Source: Bacillus tianshenii (GTDB lineage: Bacteria; Bacillota; Bacilli; Bacillales; Bacillaceae_N). From it: a stretch of DNA of 64,000 nt. Positions 18,635 to 28,179 of this stretch are shown here, piece after piece (positions within the stretch are counted from its first letter, which is position 1; the number at the start of each line of letters is the position of its first letter). The stretch covers positions 2,608,115 through 2,672,114 of the forward strand of contig CP129018.1 of the NCBI GenBank assembly GCA_020524525.2, in the 5' to 3' direction. The notes beneath the pieces were generated by a model that was not told the DNA's origin, ran no database searches, and was given only the letters and a program-made list of their open reading frames with translations. A program made the translations under genes and the position numbers.

Positions 18635-18667
18635 AAAGCTGACAGACAATGAGTGCCCATCAGCTTT
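18635..18667 (-). terminator. Probable terminator of the nicotinate phosphoribosyltransferase gene
   Basis: An 8-bp stem (18635-18642 with 18660-18667). On the minus strand it is followed by TTTATTTTAA, a modest T-tract. Confidence 0.6.
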
Positions 18668-18674
18668 GTGTGCC

Positions 18675-19775
18675 TTATGTATCAACTTTTTCTAATCGAG
18701 GATTTGGTCGATAACGGCGACCAGCTTTGGCTTGCTCATTACCATTAAGAATGACATTATCTCCTGTAAAACCGATATTTATTTTTAACAGGCTGCTGCC
18801 AACCCCGTACATATCAACAGGTACACCCTTTTGTTCAAATTCTTTTATGCGTTTTTCGTTAAAGCCTCCTGAAACGACGATTTTTACATGCTGGTAGCCT
18901 TCCTCATCTAAAGCTTCCCTTAATGCAAAAATCAATTCAGGATTTACCCCTCGTGGGTCAAACGTGCCAAGCTTATCCTGATTACGAATGAAATATTGAT
19001 CAATTAACGTACGTGACGTGTCAACACGTACACCTTTTAAAGTATCTCCAAATTCACGAGCTACTTTTAATGCGTCTGTAATCACGTCATTGTTAAAGTC
19101 GACAAGCGCAACTAAATCATCTTCAGGAAACTTCTCATGGTAAGCTTTCGTGGCTGCGACTGTGTCCCCTTCAAACAATTGAATTAACGCGTGAGGCATT
19201 GTCCCCATTCCTTGCTTGCCCCACCATTCATTCATCGCATGTGTAGCTTGTGCAGTTGAACCACCAATATAGGCAGCATAACCATCACCTGATTGTTGTG
19301 TAAAATGATCATCACGGTCGCCCATGAAAATAATCGGCTTTTGAATACCTGATTCTCGAGCGGCTTTTACAACATTGTAGACGTTGGTTGCGACTGATGT
19401 TCGACGGCCAAGGATCCCATCAACAATCCCTTCCAAATAGCCAAACTTTTGATAAGGACCTTTAATCGTAAGAACAGTTTCATAAGGACGAATTTTATCT
19501 CCATCTTTTAAAGAATAAATCTCCAGCTCTTCAGGATTTTCAGCAAAGGTTTTGATAAGAGCGATCACTTCATCTGTACCACATAGCACCGCATTATCCT
19601 TTTGAAAAAACTGCATGGTCACAATGTTATTTGGCTTATACTCCTTCACAATCTCTTTTGTTTTTAAAAAGTAGACTGCTGAAAACCAGCCTTCACCAAC
19701 ACGTTCATCAAACTTAAACGTTTTATTTGTTAAACGCTTGATTTTCCCTTGTAACTTCAGATTAATTTCCTTCAT
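18675..19775 (-). CDS. Nicotinate phosphoribosyltransferase
   Basis: 366 residues. Catalyses nicotinate + PRPP + ATP to nicotinate mononucleotide in NAD salvage. Typical family segments are present: FSAVYFLKT, RRTSVATNVYNVV, the GDRDDHF region, GGSTAQATHAMNEWWG, VALVDFNNDV, GVRVDTSRT, VVSGGFNEKRI and MYGVGSSLL. The length fits the compact Firmicute form rather than the B. subtilis PncB of about 490 residues. A GGGGTAG Shine-Dalgarno precedes the ATG. The gene is monocistronic, with terminators on both sides. Confidence 0.88.
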   Translation of the reverse strand: MKEINLKLQGKIKRLTNKTFKFDERVGEGWFSAVYFLKTKEIVKEYKPNNIVTMQFFQKDNAVLCGTDEVIALIKTFAENPEELEIYSLKDGDKIRPYETVLTIKGPYQKFGYLEGIVDGILGRRTSVATNVYNVVKAARESGIQKPIIFMGDRDDHFTQQSGDGYAAYIGGSTAQATHAMNEWWGKQGMGTMPHALIQLFEGDTVAATKAYHEKFPEDDLVALVDFNNDVITDALKVAREFGDTLKGVRVDTSRTLIDQYFIRNQDKLGTFDPRGVNPELIFALREALDEEGYQHVKIVVSGGFNEKRIKEFEQKGVPVDMYGVGSSLLKINIGFTGDNVILNGNEQAKAGRRYRPNPRLEKVDT

Positions 19776-19913
19776 GTCTGCTACCCCTTATTTAACCAGT
19801 CATTTCCACTTCTATATAAGTTCACGTTTCCTTCCTTATTCACGTCAAGAAGCTATTCTTCATACATCATATACGTTCTGCTATAAGAAGTAAAGGCGCA
19901 GAAAAGCGCAAAA

Positions 19914-19944
19914 ATTAAAACAAAAAGCTGTGTATCACACAGCT
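19914..19944 (-). terminator. Terminator of the TRAP permease gene
   Basis: An 8-bp stem (19926-19933 with 19937-19944), followed on the minus strand by TTTTTGTTTTAATTTTT. Confidence 0.85.
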
Positions 19945-19972
19945 CATTGTTATTTGGATATCGACAGTTTCT

Positions 19973-21919
19973 TTAAGCAACTAAAGTACCCTGTTCTTTT
20001 TTCATAAAGCGTTGATAGCCATACACAAGTACTAAAATGACTAGGCCAATCATTGAAATCATAAGCTCTGGGTAAACAAGTAAGATACCTGATGCAAATA
20101 AAACCGTACGCTCAATGACACTTGCTCTCTTATGGAAGTAACCCATCATTGATGCACTAATCGCTGCCATACCAAGTAAGGCTGTGACAAGTACTGGCGT
20201 TACATTCATAAAGCTCGCATCGTTTTGTAATAGTAAGACTGGGCTCGATACGAATACGTAAGGAATAATGAATGCGGCAATGGCAAGCTTAAATGCATTC
20301 ACCCCGGACTTTAGTGGATTAGCTCCGGCAATACCTGCCCCCGCATAGGCGGCCAAGCAAACTGGCGGCGTAATGTCTGCGACAATTCCAAAGTAAAATA
20401 CAAACATGTGTACAGCGATAACTGGGATATCAGGAAACGCCCCTAATATAGCAGGTGCTGCCATTGAAGCTGTTACAACATAGTTGGCAGTTGTCGGAAG
20501 ACCCATTCCAAGAATAATACATGCAATCATGGTGAAGAACAAAATTAAGAAAAATTGACCATTTGCTAATTCAACAATACCGCCTGCAATCTTACCACCT
20601 AATCCTGTTAGCACGACAATCCCTACAACAATACCTGCTGTCGCACAAGCTGCGATAACCGGAAGGGCCGTACGAGCACCTTCTGCTAATGCATTAATTG
20701 TTTCTTTCAACGACATTCGCGTATCTTTGCGGAATAAGCTTACAAGATAAGCTGTACCAATTCCCCAAAGAGCAGCATATGTAGCCGTTCTACCAGAAAG
20801 TAGCAAGCCAACAATTGCAATAAGCGGTAATAACAAGTCCATACGTTTAATCAAATGAGACATCTTAGGAAGTTCAGCTTTTGGAACACCTAAAATTCCA
20901 TGTTTCTTCGCTTCAAAGTGCGTTCCCATAAACACGCCGGAAAAATACAATACAGCAGGAATAATAGCAATAATAATAATCTCGCTATAAGGGACACCTG
21001 TATACTCAGCCATGATGAAAGCAGCTGCGCCCATGATAGGTGGCATAATTTGCCCACCTGTTGAAGCAGATGCTTCAGCTGCTGCAGCAAATTCAGGACG
21101 GAACTTGGCCCGTTTCATCATTGGGATCGTGAAAGAACCAGAGCCTACTGTGTTTGCAACAGAACTTCCTGTTACCATCCCTTGAAGCGCACTAGCAGAT
21201 ACCGCAGCCTTTGCTGTACCACCTGTAAAACGACCTGTTAAAGCAAATGCCAAGTCATTAAAGAAGCGTCCGATATCTGTTTTAATAAGCATAACCCCGA
21301 AGAATAAGAACAAATAAATATATTGCGATGAAATCTGAATCGGAATACCGAAAATAGCATTTGTTTTAAAGAACATTTCTGTACTTAAATTTTCCCAACT
21401 GAAGCCTGCATGACCAAACAGTGGAATGCCTTTTCCCCACAATCCATATGCAAGCGCTGCTCCTGCAATAATAACAATCGGGAGTCCAACTGCACGTCTT
21501 GTTGCTTCAAGTAATAGAATAATTCCAGCAGTGGCTACAAACATATCTACATCGTTATAACCGAGAATAATCGCTTTATTCACAATTCGCTCATAGTTAA
21601 AGACAATGTAATAGTTTGTTGCTAATGCAGCAATTGCAAGAATAATGTCATAGAACGGGACACCTGGCCTACGCGCCCATTCGGCTTTCGCTGGGTATAG
21701 AATGTAAATAAGAGCTAAGCCTGTTCCAAGATGAATAGGACCTTGGATTTGTGAAGGATAAACCCCTCTAAAAGCTGTAAACAAATGAAAGATTGTAAGA
21801 GCAACACCGACAATGACAACAATCCAACCCATGATGCCAAGGTCAGTTCGATAAGAATGCTCTTTGTCATACTTTGCTAATATTTCCTCATGTGTTGTTT
21901 GATTTTGTTTCTCTCCCAT
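19973..21919 (-). CDS. TRAP transporter fused permease (4TM/12TM, TAXI-associated)
   Basis: 648 residues with about 16-18 hydrophobic helices. It corresponds to the fused small (DctQ-like) and large (DctM-like) subunits found with TAXI-type receptors. Family landmarks include VSASALQGMVTGSSVANTVGSGSFTIPMMKR and SASTGGQIMPPIMGAAAFIMAE, as well as GMGLPTTANYVV and ADITPPVCLAAYAGAGIAG. The system uses an ion gradient, usually sodium, to import a carboxylate or amino-acid-like solute. The receptor gene lies 160 bp upstream, separated by a terminator and a long hairpin. The substrate is unknown. Confidence 0.93.
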   Translation of the reverse strand: MGEKQNQTTHEEILAKYDKEHSYRTDLGIMGWIVVIVGVALTIFHLFTAFRGVYPSQIQGPIHLGTGLALIYILYPAKAEWARRPGVPFYDIILAIAALATNYYIVFNYERIVNKAIILGYNDVDMFVATAGIILLLEATRRAVGLPIVIIAGAALAYGLWGKGIPLFGHAGFSWENLSTEMFFKTNAIFGIPIQISSQYIYLFLFFGVMLIKTDIGRFFNDLAFALTGRFTGGTAKAAVSASALQGMVTGSSVANTVGSGSFTIPMMKRAKFRPEFAAAAEASASTGGQIMPPIMGAAAFIMAEYTGVPYSEIIIIAIIPAVLYFSGVFMGTHFEAKKHGILGVPKAELPKMSHLIKRMDLLLPLIAIVGLLLSGRTATYAALWGIGTAYLVSLFRKDTRMSLKETINALAEGARTALPVIAACATAGIVVGIVVLTGLGGKIAGGIVELANGQFFLILFFTMIACIILGMGLPTTANYVVTASMAAPAILGAFPDIPVIAVHMFVFYFGIVADITPPVCLAAYAGAGIAGANPLKSGVNAFKLAIAAFIIPYVFVSSPVLLLQNDASFMNVTPVLVTALLGMAAISASMMGYFHKRASVIERTVLFASGILLVYPELMISMIGLVILVLVYGYQRFMKKEQGTLVA

Positions 21920-21982
21920 TTCATCACCACCATTATAAATTATGAATTTTCAACTATAATGAATTGCTGTTCTACGGAGTAG

Positions 21983-22028
21983 AATTTCCACGAAAAAGCA
22001 GGATTGATCCTACTTTTTCGTGGAAATT
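21983..22028. repeat. 22-bp near-perfect inverted repeat between TAXI and TRAP genes
   Basis: Arms 21983-22004 and 22007-22028 pair over 22 bp with one mismatch and a 2-base centre. It lies 64 bp upstream of the permease start, after the receptor-gene terminator. It has no T-run directly after the stem in the direction of transcription. It may be an RNA-stability or processing hairpin, or an operator. Confidence 0.75.
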
Positions 22029-22042
22029 TATCCTTTTGCGGA

Positions 22043-22068
22043 TAAAAAGCCGGACGTGGTGTCCGGCC
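22043..22068 (-). terminator. Terminator after the TAXI receptor gene
   Basis: A GC-rich 7-bp stem (22049-22055 with 22061-22067) and a GTGGT loop, followed on the minus strand by TTTTT. It lies inside the likely receptor-permease operon, so it should attenuate permease expression. Confidence 0.8.
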
Positions 22069-22079
22069 CATAGTGGTTA

Positions 22080-23126
22080 TTATTCTGAAATGCCTGCTTC
22101 TTCGAAATACTTTTTAGCTCCTGGGTGCATTGGAAGCCCTTTAGAACCTTTAAGAGCATTTTCTTTTGTAATATGTGCACCTTGAGCATGAGAAATACTA
22201 TCAGCATTTTCGAACATTGCCTTCGTGATTTGGTAGCCAAGCTCTTCACTAATTTGTGAAGTAGAACCAACCATGATTGCATACGCTGTAATTGTATTCA
22301 CTGGTGCATCTAACCATTCAAATGTATCTGCAGCGATTTCATATCCTTCATACCCTGTTGTTTCTTCAAGTGTTGCTAGCGCATCGCCTTCGATAGGAAG
22401 ATATTTTACATCTTTTGTTTGTGCTTGTAATTCATCAATTGAAGATGCCGGTAATCCCAAGAAACCAAATGTTGCATCAACTTGACCATCTTGAAGTTTG
22501 TTTTTCGCGTCACCAAAGCCTTCTTCAAATGCTTTGTAGTCGCCTTCTTTCAATCCATAAGCTTCAAGGATTTTCTTAGCAGCTGCTTGAGTTCCACTTC
22601 CTGGTGGTCCAATCGCAACTTTCTTACCTTTCAGGTCAGCAATTGATTCAATTCCAGTAGAACCAAGTGTTACAACTTGCATAACCTCTGGATAAATATG
22701 ACCCATAAATCCAACGTTTTCTACAGGTACACCGTCAAATTCTCCTTCACCATCTACTGCATTTTTAGCAGGGATGTGAACCGTCATACCTAGTTGAAGG
22801 TCTTCACGCATAATACGTGCTAAGTTATCATTTGAAGCCCCAGTTGATACAGCGCTTACATTGAAACCTTCAGCCTCTACATTATTATTCAAAACTGTAG
22901 CAATCTCTTGCCCAAGCGGGAAGTATGTTCCACCTGTACTTCCTGTACCTAATTGAAGGTCAGTAATGTAATTACCTTCTCCACCTTCTGCTTGTTCAGA
23001 ACCTTGATTTTCTGAATCACCTTCAGAACCAGCATTTTCAGCTTCATTTCCGCCACCGCCACATGCTGCAAGAACCATTGACATGGCAAACAACAGAACA
23101 AGCGCTAATAGCCAATTCTTTTTCAT
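22080..23126 (-). CDS. TAXI-family TRAP solute receptor (lipoprotein)
   Basis: 348-residue extracellular substrate-binding protein. The N-terminus is a lipoprotein signal peptide with lipobox LAAC (acylated Cys22). A Gly/Glu/Ser-rich linker follows, then the TAXI domain with LQLGTGSTGGTYFPLGQEIATVLN, VSTGASNDNL and KKVAIGPPGSGTQ. The mature protein would be tethered to the outer membrane face and deliver solute to the TRAP permease encoded next. An AAGGGGG Shine-Dalgarno precedes the ATG. A small inverted repeat (CCATTG/CAATGG, 23165-23184) lies in its upstream region. Confidence 0.93.
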   Translation of the reverse strand: MKKNWLLALVLLFAMSMVLAACGGGGNEAENAGSEGDSENQGSEQAEGGEGNYITDLQLGTGSTGGTYFPLGQEIATVLNNNVEAEGFNVSAVSTGASNDNLARIMREDLQLGMTVHIPAKNAVDGEGEFDGVPVENVGFMGHIYPEVMQVVTLGSTGIESIADLKGKKVAIGPPGSGTQAAAKKILEAYGLKEGDYKAFEEGFGDAKNKLQDGQVDATFGFLGLPASSIDELQAQTKDVKYLPIEGDALATLEETTGYEGYEIAADTFEWLDAPVNTITAYAIMVGSTSQISEELGYQITKAMFENADSISHAQGAHITKENALKGSKGLPMHPGAKKYFEEAGISE

Positions 23127-23355
23127 GGCAATTCCCCCTTTTCTTTTTTTTTACATAAAATGAACCATTGCAAAATAACAATGGATACAAACTTTTTAGC
23201 TAATGCTTATTACTCAGTAAAAAGCCGAAAAATAACTTTTCATAAATAAATTTTTAATTAAAGAACAATATGTCCTCTTATATTAAAACAAATTTTTAAA
23301 CAACCGTCAATTATCTTGTTATACGACACTAATATTTAATGGCTATAATTTTAAG

Positions 23356-23390
23356 CAAAAAAAAAGAGGTTGACTCTAATCAACCTCTTT
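23356..23390 (-). terminator. Terminator of sftA
   Basis: An 11-bp perfect stem (23363-23373 with 23380-23390), followed on the minus strand by a long T-run. Confidence 0.9.
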
Positions 23391-23396
23391 CCTAGT

Positions 23397-26090
23397 CTAT
23401 ATTGTTGTTTTTTCATCAGGTAATAATTCGGTCATTTGGTCTTTTGAAATAAGAATGTCTCGCGGCTTACTTCCCTTTTGCTCTGAGACAATCCCACGCG
23501 CTTCCATTAGTTCCACTAAACGTGCTGCTCTGTTATAACCGATATGAAAGCGACGCTGTAAACTAGAAGCTGAAGCGCCATTTTGTTCTACAACAAATTC
23601 ACAAGCTTCTCCGAATAATTCGTCCTCTCCATCTGCCACAGTGCTTTGTTTAATTAATTCCTCTTGCTCAAATAAATATGTCGGCTTCATTTGTTTTTTT
23701 GCATGCTGGACAACACGGTCAATTTCATCGTCTGAAACAAACGTCCCTTGAATACGAACCGACTTAGCAGAACCATTTCCGAGGAACAGCATATCACCCT
23801 TTCCTAACAGCTTCTCAGCCCCACTCGTATCAAGAATTGTCCTTGAATCAACTTGTGAAGAAACTGAAAAAGCAACACGTGTTGGAATGTTTGCCTTAAT
23901 AAGTCCAGTAATAACATCAACAGATGGACGCTGCGTTGCAAGTAGAAGATGAATGCCACAAGCTCGAGCTTTCTGGGCTATACGGCAAACAGCTTCTTCG
24001 ACATCCTGTGGAGACATCATCATCAAGTCTGCAAGCTCATCAATGATAATCACAAGATATGGCATCTTTTCACCTTTTTGCTGTTCATTGACGACTTTTT
24101 GGTTAAAACGATGAATATCTCTAACCCCTTCATGATGAAACAGCTTGTAGCGACGTTCCATTTCATCAACAGCCCACTTCAATGCAGCTGTCGCAGCCTT
24201 TACGTCTGTAATAACAGGGCTCACAAGGTGTGGAACATTATTGTATGGAGCTAATTCAACCATTTTCGGGTCAATGAGTAACAGCTTCACTTCATCTGGT
24301 GCTGCCTTATACAGCAAGCTTAACAGGATAGAGTTAATACAGACACTCTTACCCGATCCTGTCGCACCAGCAATAAGACCATGCGGCATTTTACGAATAT
24401 CTGTCACCATCGGTTCACCAGCAATATCCAGCCCAAGAACAGCCGTAAGTGGTGAATCACTCAACTGAAATGCTGGGCTTCGTAATACTTCCCGTATAAA
24501 TACAGGCGAACTTTTTTGGTTTGGTACTTCAATACCGATCGCATTCTTACCAGGGATCGGTGCTTCCATTCGAATATCACGCGCTGCTAAGCTAAGCTTA
24601 ATATCATCCGCTAAGTTTGTGATTTTGCTTACTTTCACACCTGGTTCTGGCTGAACTTCAAATCGTGTAACAGCTGGACCGCATGTCACATTCACAACTT
24701 TTGCTCTAACATTAAAGTTCTTTAATGTCAGGTTTAATAGCTCTCGTTGCTCTTCCAGCCACTCATCATTATGTTCAAATGTTTGCTCTGGTATATCAAG
24801 TAGTGTCATTTGTGGCTTCGTATAACCAGATGGTGACTGCGTTTCATTTTGTTCTGCTGCTGAAGCAGTTTCACGCTGTTGCCAGCGCTGACGATCTTTT
24901 TTACTCATTAATACGTTAAATGGTACGACACTTGTTTTCTTGGATTGTTCGTTCGGTCGCTCTTTTTTTTCCTCTTTTACTTTCGGGTCTTTGTTTTGAG
25001 TCGGCTGTTGTGATGTTTTTTCAGCTTCTTCGTGTTCAGACTGCTCAGCTTTCTCATTTAATAAAGGGGCCGGCTCTGTTTGTTCAAGCGTCTTTTCTTG
25101 CTCTTCTTCAATATCTTGATTGAGTTGTTTAGCTGAAATATCTTGTTCTTCAACTTCCGTATCTTTAGATGTATCGCTTGTCTCTTCAGCTACTTGTTCG
25201 ATCTCTTTATCATCTTCATCATCTTCATCTTCAACAAATTGTAAGGAAGAGGTCTGCGTTTCAATTTGCTGTTCTTGTTCAACTGCAAGGTCGCTTTCAT
25301 TTTCCCGTTCAACAATTTGCTCTGGTTCAAAGAATAGTGTTGGCGCGGCTTCTTGTTCACCTTTAGCCTGCTCACCTGATTCAACCTTTAGGTCAGTATC
25401 AGTAGTTTCATCTTCTCCCTCTTGTGAAGCATCTTCTTCAACAGTAGAGGTCACTTCTGTCTCCACTTGTTCTTGTTCATTTGTTTCAGCAGTGTGCTCT
25501 TCGGCATTTTCATTCTTTTCTACAACATCTTCAACTTCGGGTTGGTGATCAGCTTCAGGTGATGAAGCATTTTCATTAAGTGATAGGTCAGTTTGTTCCT
25601 CTCGTTTCCCTTCAGAAGTCGACTGGTTAAAAACGAGCTCCACTTCCTCTTGCTTTGGCCTTGGCTTTTTATAGCCATGAATTGGAGAGGGTACTTCTGT
25701 ACGTTTAAATTTCTTTTGCGCAATTTCAGGCTTCGCTGTTTTCGGTTTTGGCTCACGCTTCGGTTTTACGTACTCTTCATAAACTTCATCATCTGCTTGC
25801 TGCTCATACATCATTTCTGTGCGACGTCTGCGCCGCTCACGTTCAAGCTCAAGCTGTTTCCGTTTTTCTGAAGACGTTTGCTGCTTTTTATTTGATTCAC
25901 TCAATTCACTATCTGGGATGACAGGGAAACGAAAATTCCCTTGTGGATATTGATAAGCAACTTTCGCTTCCATATTACCTTTTTCTAAAGAAGGCTTTTC
26001 AGTAGCCTGCTGTTTTGGGACAGATTGTTGTTTTTTTGCTTCCCCTTCTTCTTTTAAAGTATTAAACAAACGTTTAAACCAATTGCTCAT
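23397..26090 (-). CDS. sftA: DNA translocase SftA (FtsK/SpoIIIE family)
   Basis: 897 residues. It moves trapped chromosomal DNA away from the closing septum at vegetative division. Unlike SpoIIIE it has no N-terminal membrane helices: it begins [21 protein letters not shown] highly acidic, low-complexity linker of Glu/Gln/Thr/Ser repeats spans about residues 150-400. The motor domain shows Walker A GATGSGKS, Walker [14 protein letters not shown] and [14 protein letters not shown]. The C-terminal gamma winged helix ([23 protein letters not shown]) reads DNA polarity sequences. An AGGAG site precedes the start. Confidence 0.95.
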   Translation of the reverse strand: MSNWFKRLFNTLKEEGEAKKQQSVPKQQATEKPSLEKGNMEAKVAYQYPQGNFRFPVIPDSELSESNKKQQTSSEKRKQLELERERRRRRTEMMYEQQADDEVYEEYVKPKREPKPKTAKPEIAQKKFKRTEVPSPIHGYKKPRPKQEEVELVFNQSTSEGKREEQTDLSLNENASSPEADHQPEVEDVVEKNENAEEHTAETNEQEQVETEVTSTVEEDASQEGEDETTDTDLKVESGEQAKGEQEAAPTLFFEPEQIVERENESDLAVEQEQQIETQTSSLQFVEDEDDEDDKEIEQVAEETSDTSKDTEVEEQDISAKQLNQDIEEEQEKTLEQTEPAPLLNEKAEQSEHEEAEKTSQQPTQNKDPKVKEEKKERPNEQSKKTSVVPFNVLMSKKDRQRWQQRETASAAEQNETQSPSGYTKPQMTLLDIPEQTFEHNDEWLEEQRELLNLTLKNFNVRAKVVNVTCGPAVTRFEVQPEPGVKVSKITNLADDIKLSLAARDIRMEAPIPGKNAIGIEVPNQKSSPVFIREVLRSPAFQLSDSPLTAVLGLDIAGEPMVTDIRKMPHGLIAGATGSGKSVCINSILLSLLYKAAPDEVKLLLIDPKMVELAPYNNVPHLVSPVITDVKAATAALKWAVDEMERRYKLFHHEGVRDIHRFNQKVVNEQQKGEKMPYLVIIIDELADLMMMSPQDVEEAVCRIAQKARACGIHLLLATQRPSVDVITGLIKANIPTRVAFSVSSQVDSRTILDTSGAEKLLGKGDMLFLGNGSAKSVRIQGTFVSDDEIDRVVQHAKKQMKPTYLFEQEELIKQSTVADGEDELFGEACEFVVEQNGASASSLQRRFHIGYNRAARLVELMEARGIVSEQKGSKPRDILISKDQMTELLPDEKTTI

Positions 26091-26193
26091 CCTCCAACTC
26101 CTCTTTCTTTTCTTTTCTATTTTAATTCGTTTTTTAAGTTAAATGCCCTTGTGTTTATTTTAACAAGAAAAGAAAAGTTTCGTACATAAGTGA

Positions 26194-26222
26194 AAAAGAC
26201 CACTAGAACAAATGTCTAGTGG
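26194..26222 (-). terminator. Terminator of the ytpRQ unit
   Basis: An 8-bp stem (26200-26207 with 26215-26222), followed on the minus strand by TCTTTTT. It lies 1-2 bases after the ytpR stop codon. Confidence 0.75.
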
Positions 26223-26223
26223 C

Positions 26224-26829
26224 TTAAAAATCAAACGGTTGTCCAACTTTATAATTATTTTCTAAGACAAGTATTCCCTTTTCCTTAGGTGCATTCGGTA
26301 AATCTAGTTCTTTCGCCGAGCAAATCATTCCAAAAGAATCCATCCCGCGAAGTTGAGCTTCTTTAATAACCATTCCAGATGGCATAACTGCACCTACTTT
26401 TGCGACAACAACCTTTTGGCCGGCATCAACATTTGGCGCACCGCATACAATTTGTACCGTTTCTTCACCTAAATTGACTGTACAAACGCTAAGCTTATCG
26501 GCATTTGGATGTTTTTCTTTCTCTTCAACATAGCCGACGACAAACTTTGGTGAAAAGTCCGCATCAAGCTTTTGTTCAAAGCCGCTTTTCTCAATTAAGT
26601 TGTTTAACTGATTTACAATTTCCTCATTCAACTCTACAACACCATTAGCATCAAGCGACATTTCTTCAGAAATATTGAAGAAATTATAGCCAGCTGTTTT
26701 GCCATTTTCTGTACTAAAAATACGCGCTACATTGCCTTTTACTTCGACTTCTCTTTCAGCACGTGGTAGTTCATTTAATACAAGAATTAATGTATCACCA
26801 ATACCTTTTTTATTGTAAAATGCGTTCAT
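26224..26829 (-). CDS. ytpR: YtpR: tRNA-binding (EMAP-II/OB-fold) domain protein
   Basis: 201 residues. The C-terminal half is a tRNA-binding OB-fold like that at the PheRS beta-subunit N-terminus. It shows FVVGYVEEKEKHPNADKLSVCTVNLG, QIVCGAPNV and GQKVVVAKVGAVMPSGM. The N-terminal half (about 1-90) is the DUF4479 region specific to YtpR. It probably binds tRNA or another RNA in the cytoplasm; its role is not established. It starts 1 bp after ytpQ, so the two are translationally linked. Confidence 0.9.
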   Translation of the reverse strand: MNAFYNKKGIGDTLILVLNELPRAEREVEVKGNVARIFSTENGKTAGYNFFNISEEMSLDANGVVELNEEIVNQLNNLIEKSGFEQKLDADFSPKFVVGYVEEKEKHPNADKLSVCTVNLGEETVQIVCGAPNVDAGQKVVVAKVGAVMPSGMVIKEAQLRGMDSFGMICSAKELDLPNAPKEKGILVLENNYKVGQPFDF

Positions 26830-26830
26830 C

Positions 26831-27655
26831 TTATTCTTCCCCTTTTTTCTTTTTATCCTTTGGCTTGTTTTTCGCCAATATGAAGATTGGTTCTAACTCT
26901 TTATTTTCATAAATAAACGAAAGGGCGGTTATTGGCACACGTCCTTCAGCAAAGAACTTCATAGCCATCTGTGCAAGAATATCATAGCCTGTTTCATTAC
27001 GAACATCAGCGATAATGAGCACATCTGCATGCGGAACAGCTACTGCCATCTCTCCTTGAGTTTGAGCGGCCATCTTTTCAAGCAACGTTTCGTTTAAAAT
27101 ACGGCTTGCATCATATCCATCATTTGAATTTAAGAAGTAAAAGGTATTCCCAGCCACTTCATCACTTTTAAATTCTGCATCTAATGAGCGGGCATTAAAA
27201 CGAGCAATTTCTCGCAATCGTTCAGGGTCTAAACCTTCTTTCTTTGCAAATGGCTCATCAATCAAACGATAGCTTTTTCCAAGATCTAAGGCATAATAAA
27301 TCCTTGTTTCCGCAGTATGCTCATCATAGATAAGTGCTTTTCCATCTTTCGATTCTGTTGGAAAAGATGTTGAACGAATGACTGGAAAAACATGCTTTTC
27401 ACTACCATGAAGCTGCTGTTCTTCGCTCATTACTTGCAGTGCTTCTTCAATATGGTAGACAACATCGTCAATCGCTGCTTCTTTTCTTTCTTCCCATTTA
27501 GCGACAATGCCCGGAAGAGAGATTGAAATTCCTTGTTTCGTCTTCTCTACTTCAATTCGAAGTTCATCCTTTTCCCGGTCAAAGCTTAATACCCACTCGG
27601 GGCGCTCCAAGCGTTTCTCAAGTTCTTTTTTCATTTTCTTTGTATCCATTTTCAT
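26831..27655 (-). CDS. ytpQ: YtpQ: DUF1444 protein
   Basis: 274 residues of the conserved Bacillus DUF1444 family, function unknown. No signal peptide or membrane helix is visible. Regions such as [30 protein letters not shown] and [18 protein letters not shown] are conserved in the family. The ATG at 27655 has GGAGG at 9 bases. It is tightly followed by ytpR. It may work with ytpR and ytpP, which are neighbours in many bacilli. Confidence 0.87.
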   Translation of the reverse strand: MKMDTKKMKKELEKRLERPEWVLSFDREKDELRIEVEKTKQGISISLPGIVAKWEERKEAAIDDVVYHIEEALQVMSEEQQLHGSEKHVFPVIRSTSFPTESKDGKALIYDEHTAETRIYYALDLGKSYRLIDEPFAKKEGLDPERLREIARFNARSLDAEFKSDEVAGNTFYFLNSNDGYDASRILNETLLEKMAAQTQGEMAVAVPHADVLIIADVRNETGYDILAQMAMKFFAEGRVPITALSFIYENKELEPIFILAKNKPKDKKKKGEE

Positions 27656-27824
27656 TCTAATGTCCTCCTTTCTTTTATTCGTAACGACTTTTTATATGAG
27701 TAGAAGAGTGTGATGACGTAAACACAATGTATCTTTGTGTTTAATTTTGGGCTTCTTTTTTACACTTGTATTAGTTTATCACGTTCTGTTGAAAAATCGA
27801 AATGATTCATTATATTTCAAACAT

Positions 27825-27849
27825 AAAGCAGCCCCTAGGGAGCTGCTTT
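27825..27849 (-). terminator. Terminator of ytpP
   Basis: An 8-bp stem (27825-27832 with 27842-27849) whose loop contains a further CCC/GGG pairing. The minus-strand T-tract is short. Confidence 0.6.
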
Positions 27850-27852
27850 TTG

Positions 27853-28164
27853 TTAAAGACTTTCAATAAACTGTTCGATTTGCTCTTGTGTCTTGCGGTC
27901 TTTGCTTACAAAACGTCCAAGCTCTTTCCCATTCTCAAATGCCACAAAGCTTGGAATACCGAAGATGTCCATCTCCGCACAAAGGTCAATATGGTCATCA
28001 CGGTCTACATAGTAGAACGTAAAGCTATTATATTTTTCTTCAATTTCTGGCAAGATCGGTTCAATAACACGACAATCTGGACACCAATCTGCTGAGAAAA
28101 GAAAGATCGCCTTTCCATCATTCTGGGCTTGTGTAAACATTTCTTTTGATTGAATTGTTTTCAT
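27853..28164 (-). CDS. ytpP: YtpP: thioredoxin-like protein
   Basis: 103-residue thioredoxin fold with redox motif WCPDC (about residues 27-31) in [16 protein letters not shown] and the cis-proline segment [19 protein letters not shown]. It is likely a cytoplasmic dithiol oxidoreductase; the partner is unknown. The ATG at 28164 was chosen because GGAGG is 7 bases upstream; a TTG and another ATG lie one and two codons earlier. It follows the EIIC-like gene by 15 bp and may share its transcript. Confidence 0.9.
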   Translation of the reverse strand: MKTIQSKEMFTQAQNDGKAIFLFSADWCPDCRVIEPILPEIEEKYNSFTFYYVDRDDHIDLCAEMDIFGIPSFVAFENGKELGRFVSKDRKTQEQIEQFIESL

Positions 28165-28179
28165 CATCAATCCTCCACA

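Noticed and set aside
25120-25548. 142-aa Ser-rich ORF on the plus strand
   Set aside because: Antisense shadow of the acidic, repetitive linker of sftA; no ribosome binding site or protein-like composition.
25150-25560. Apparent repeat array in sftA
   Set aside because: Low-complexity Glu/Gln/Thr codons of the linker, not a tandem DNA repeat or CRISPR.
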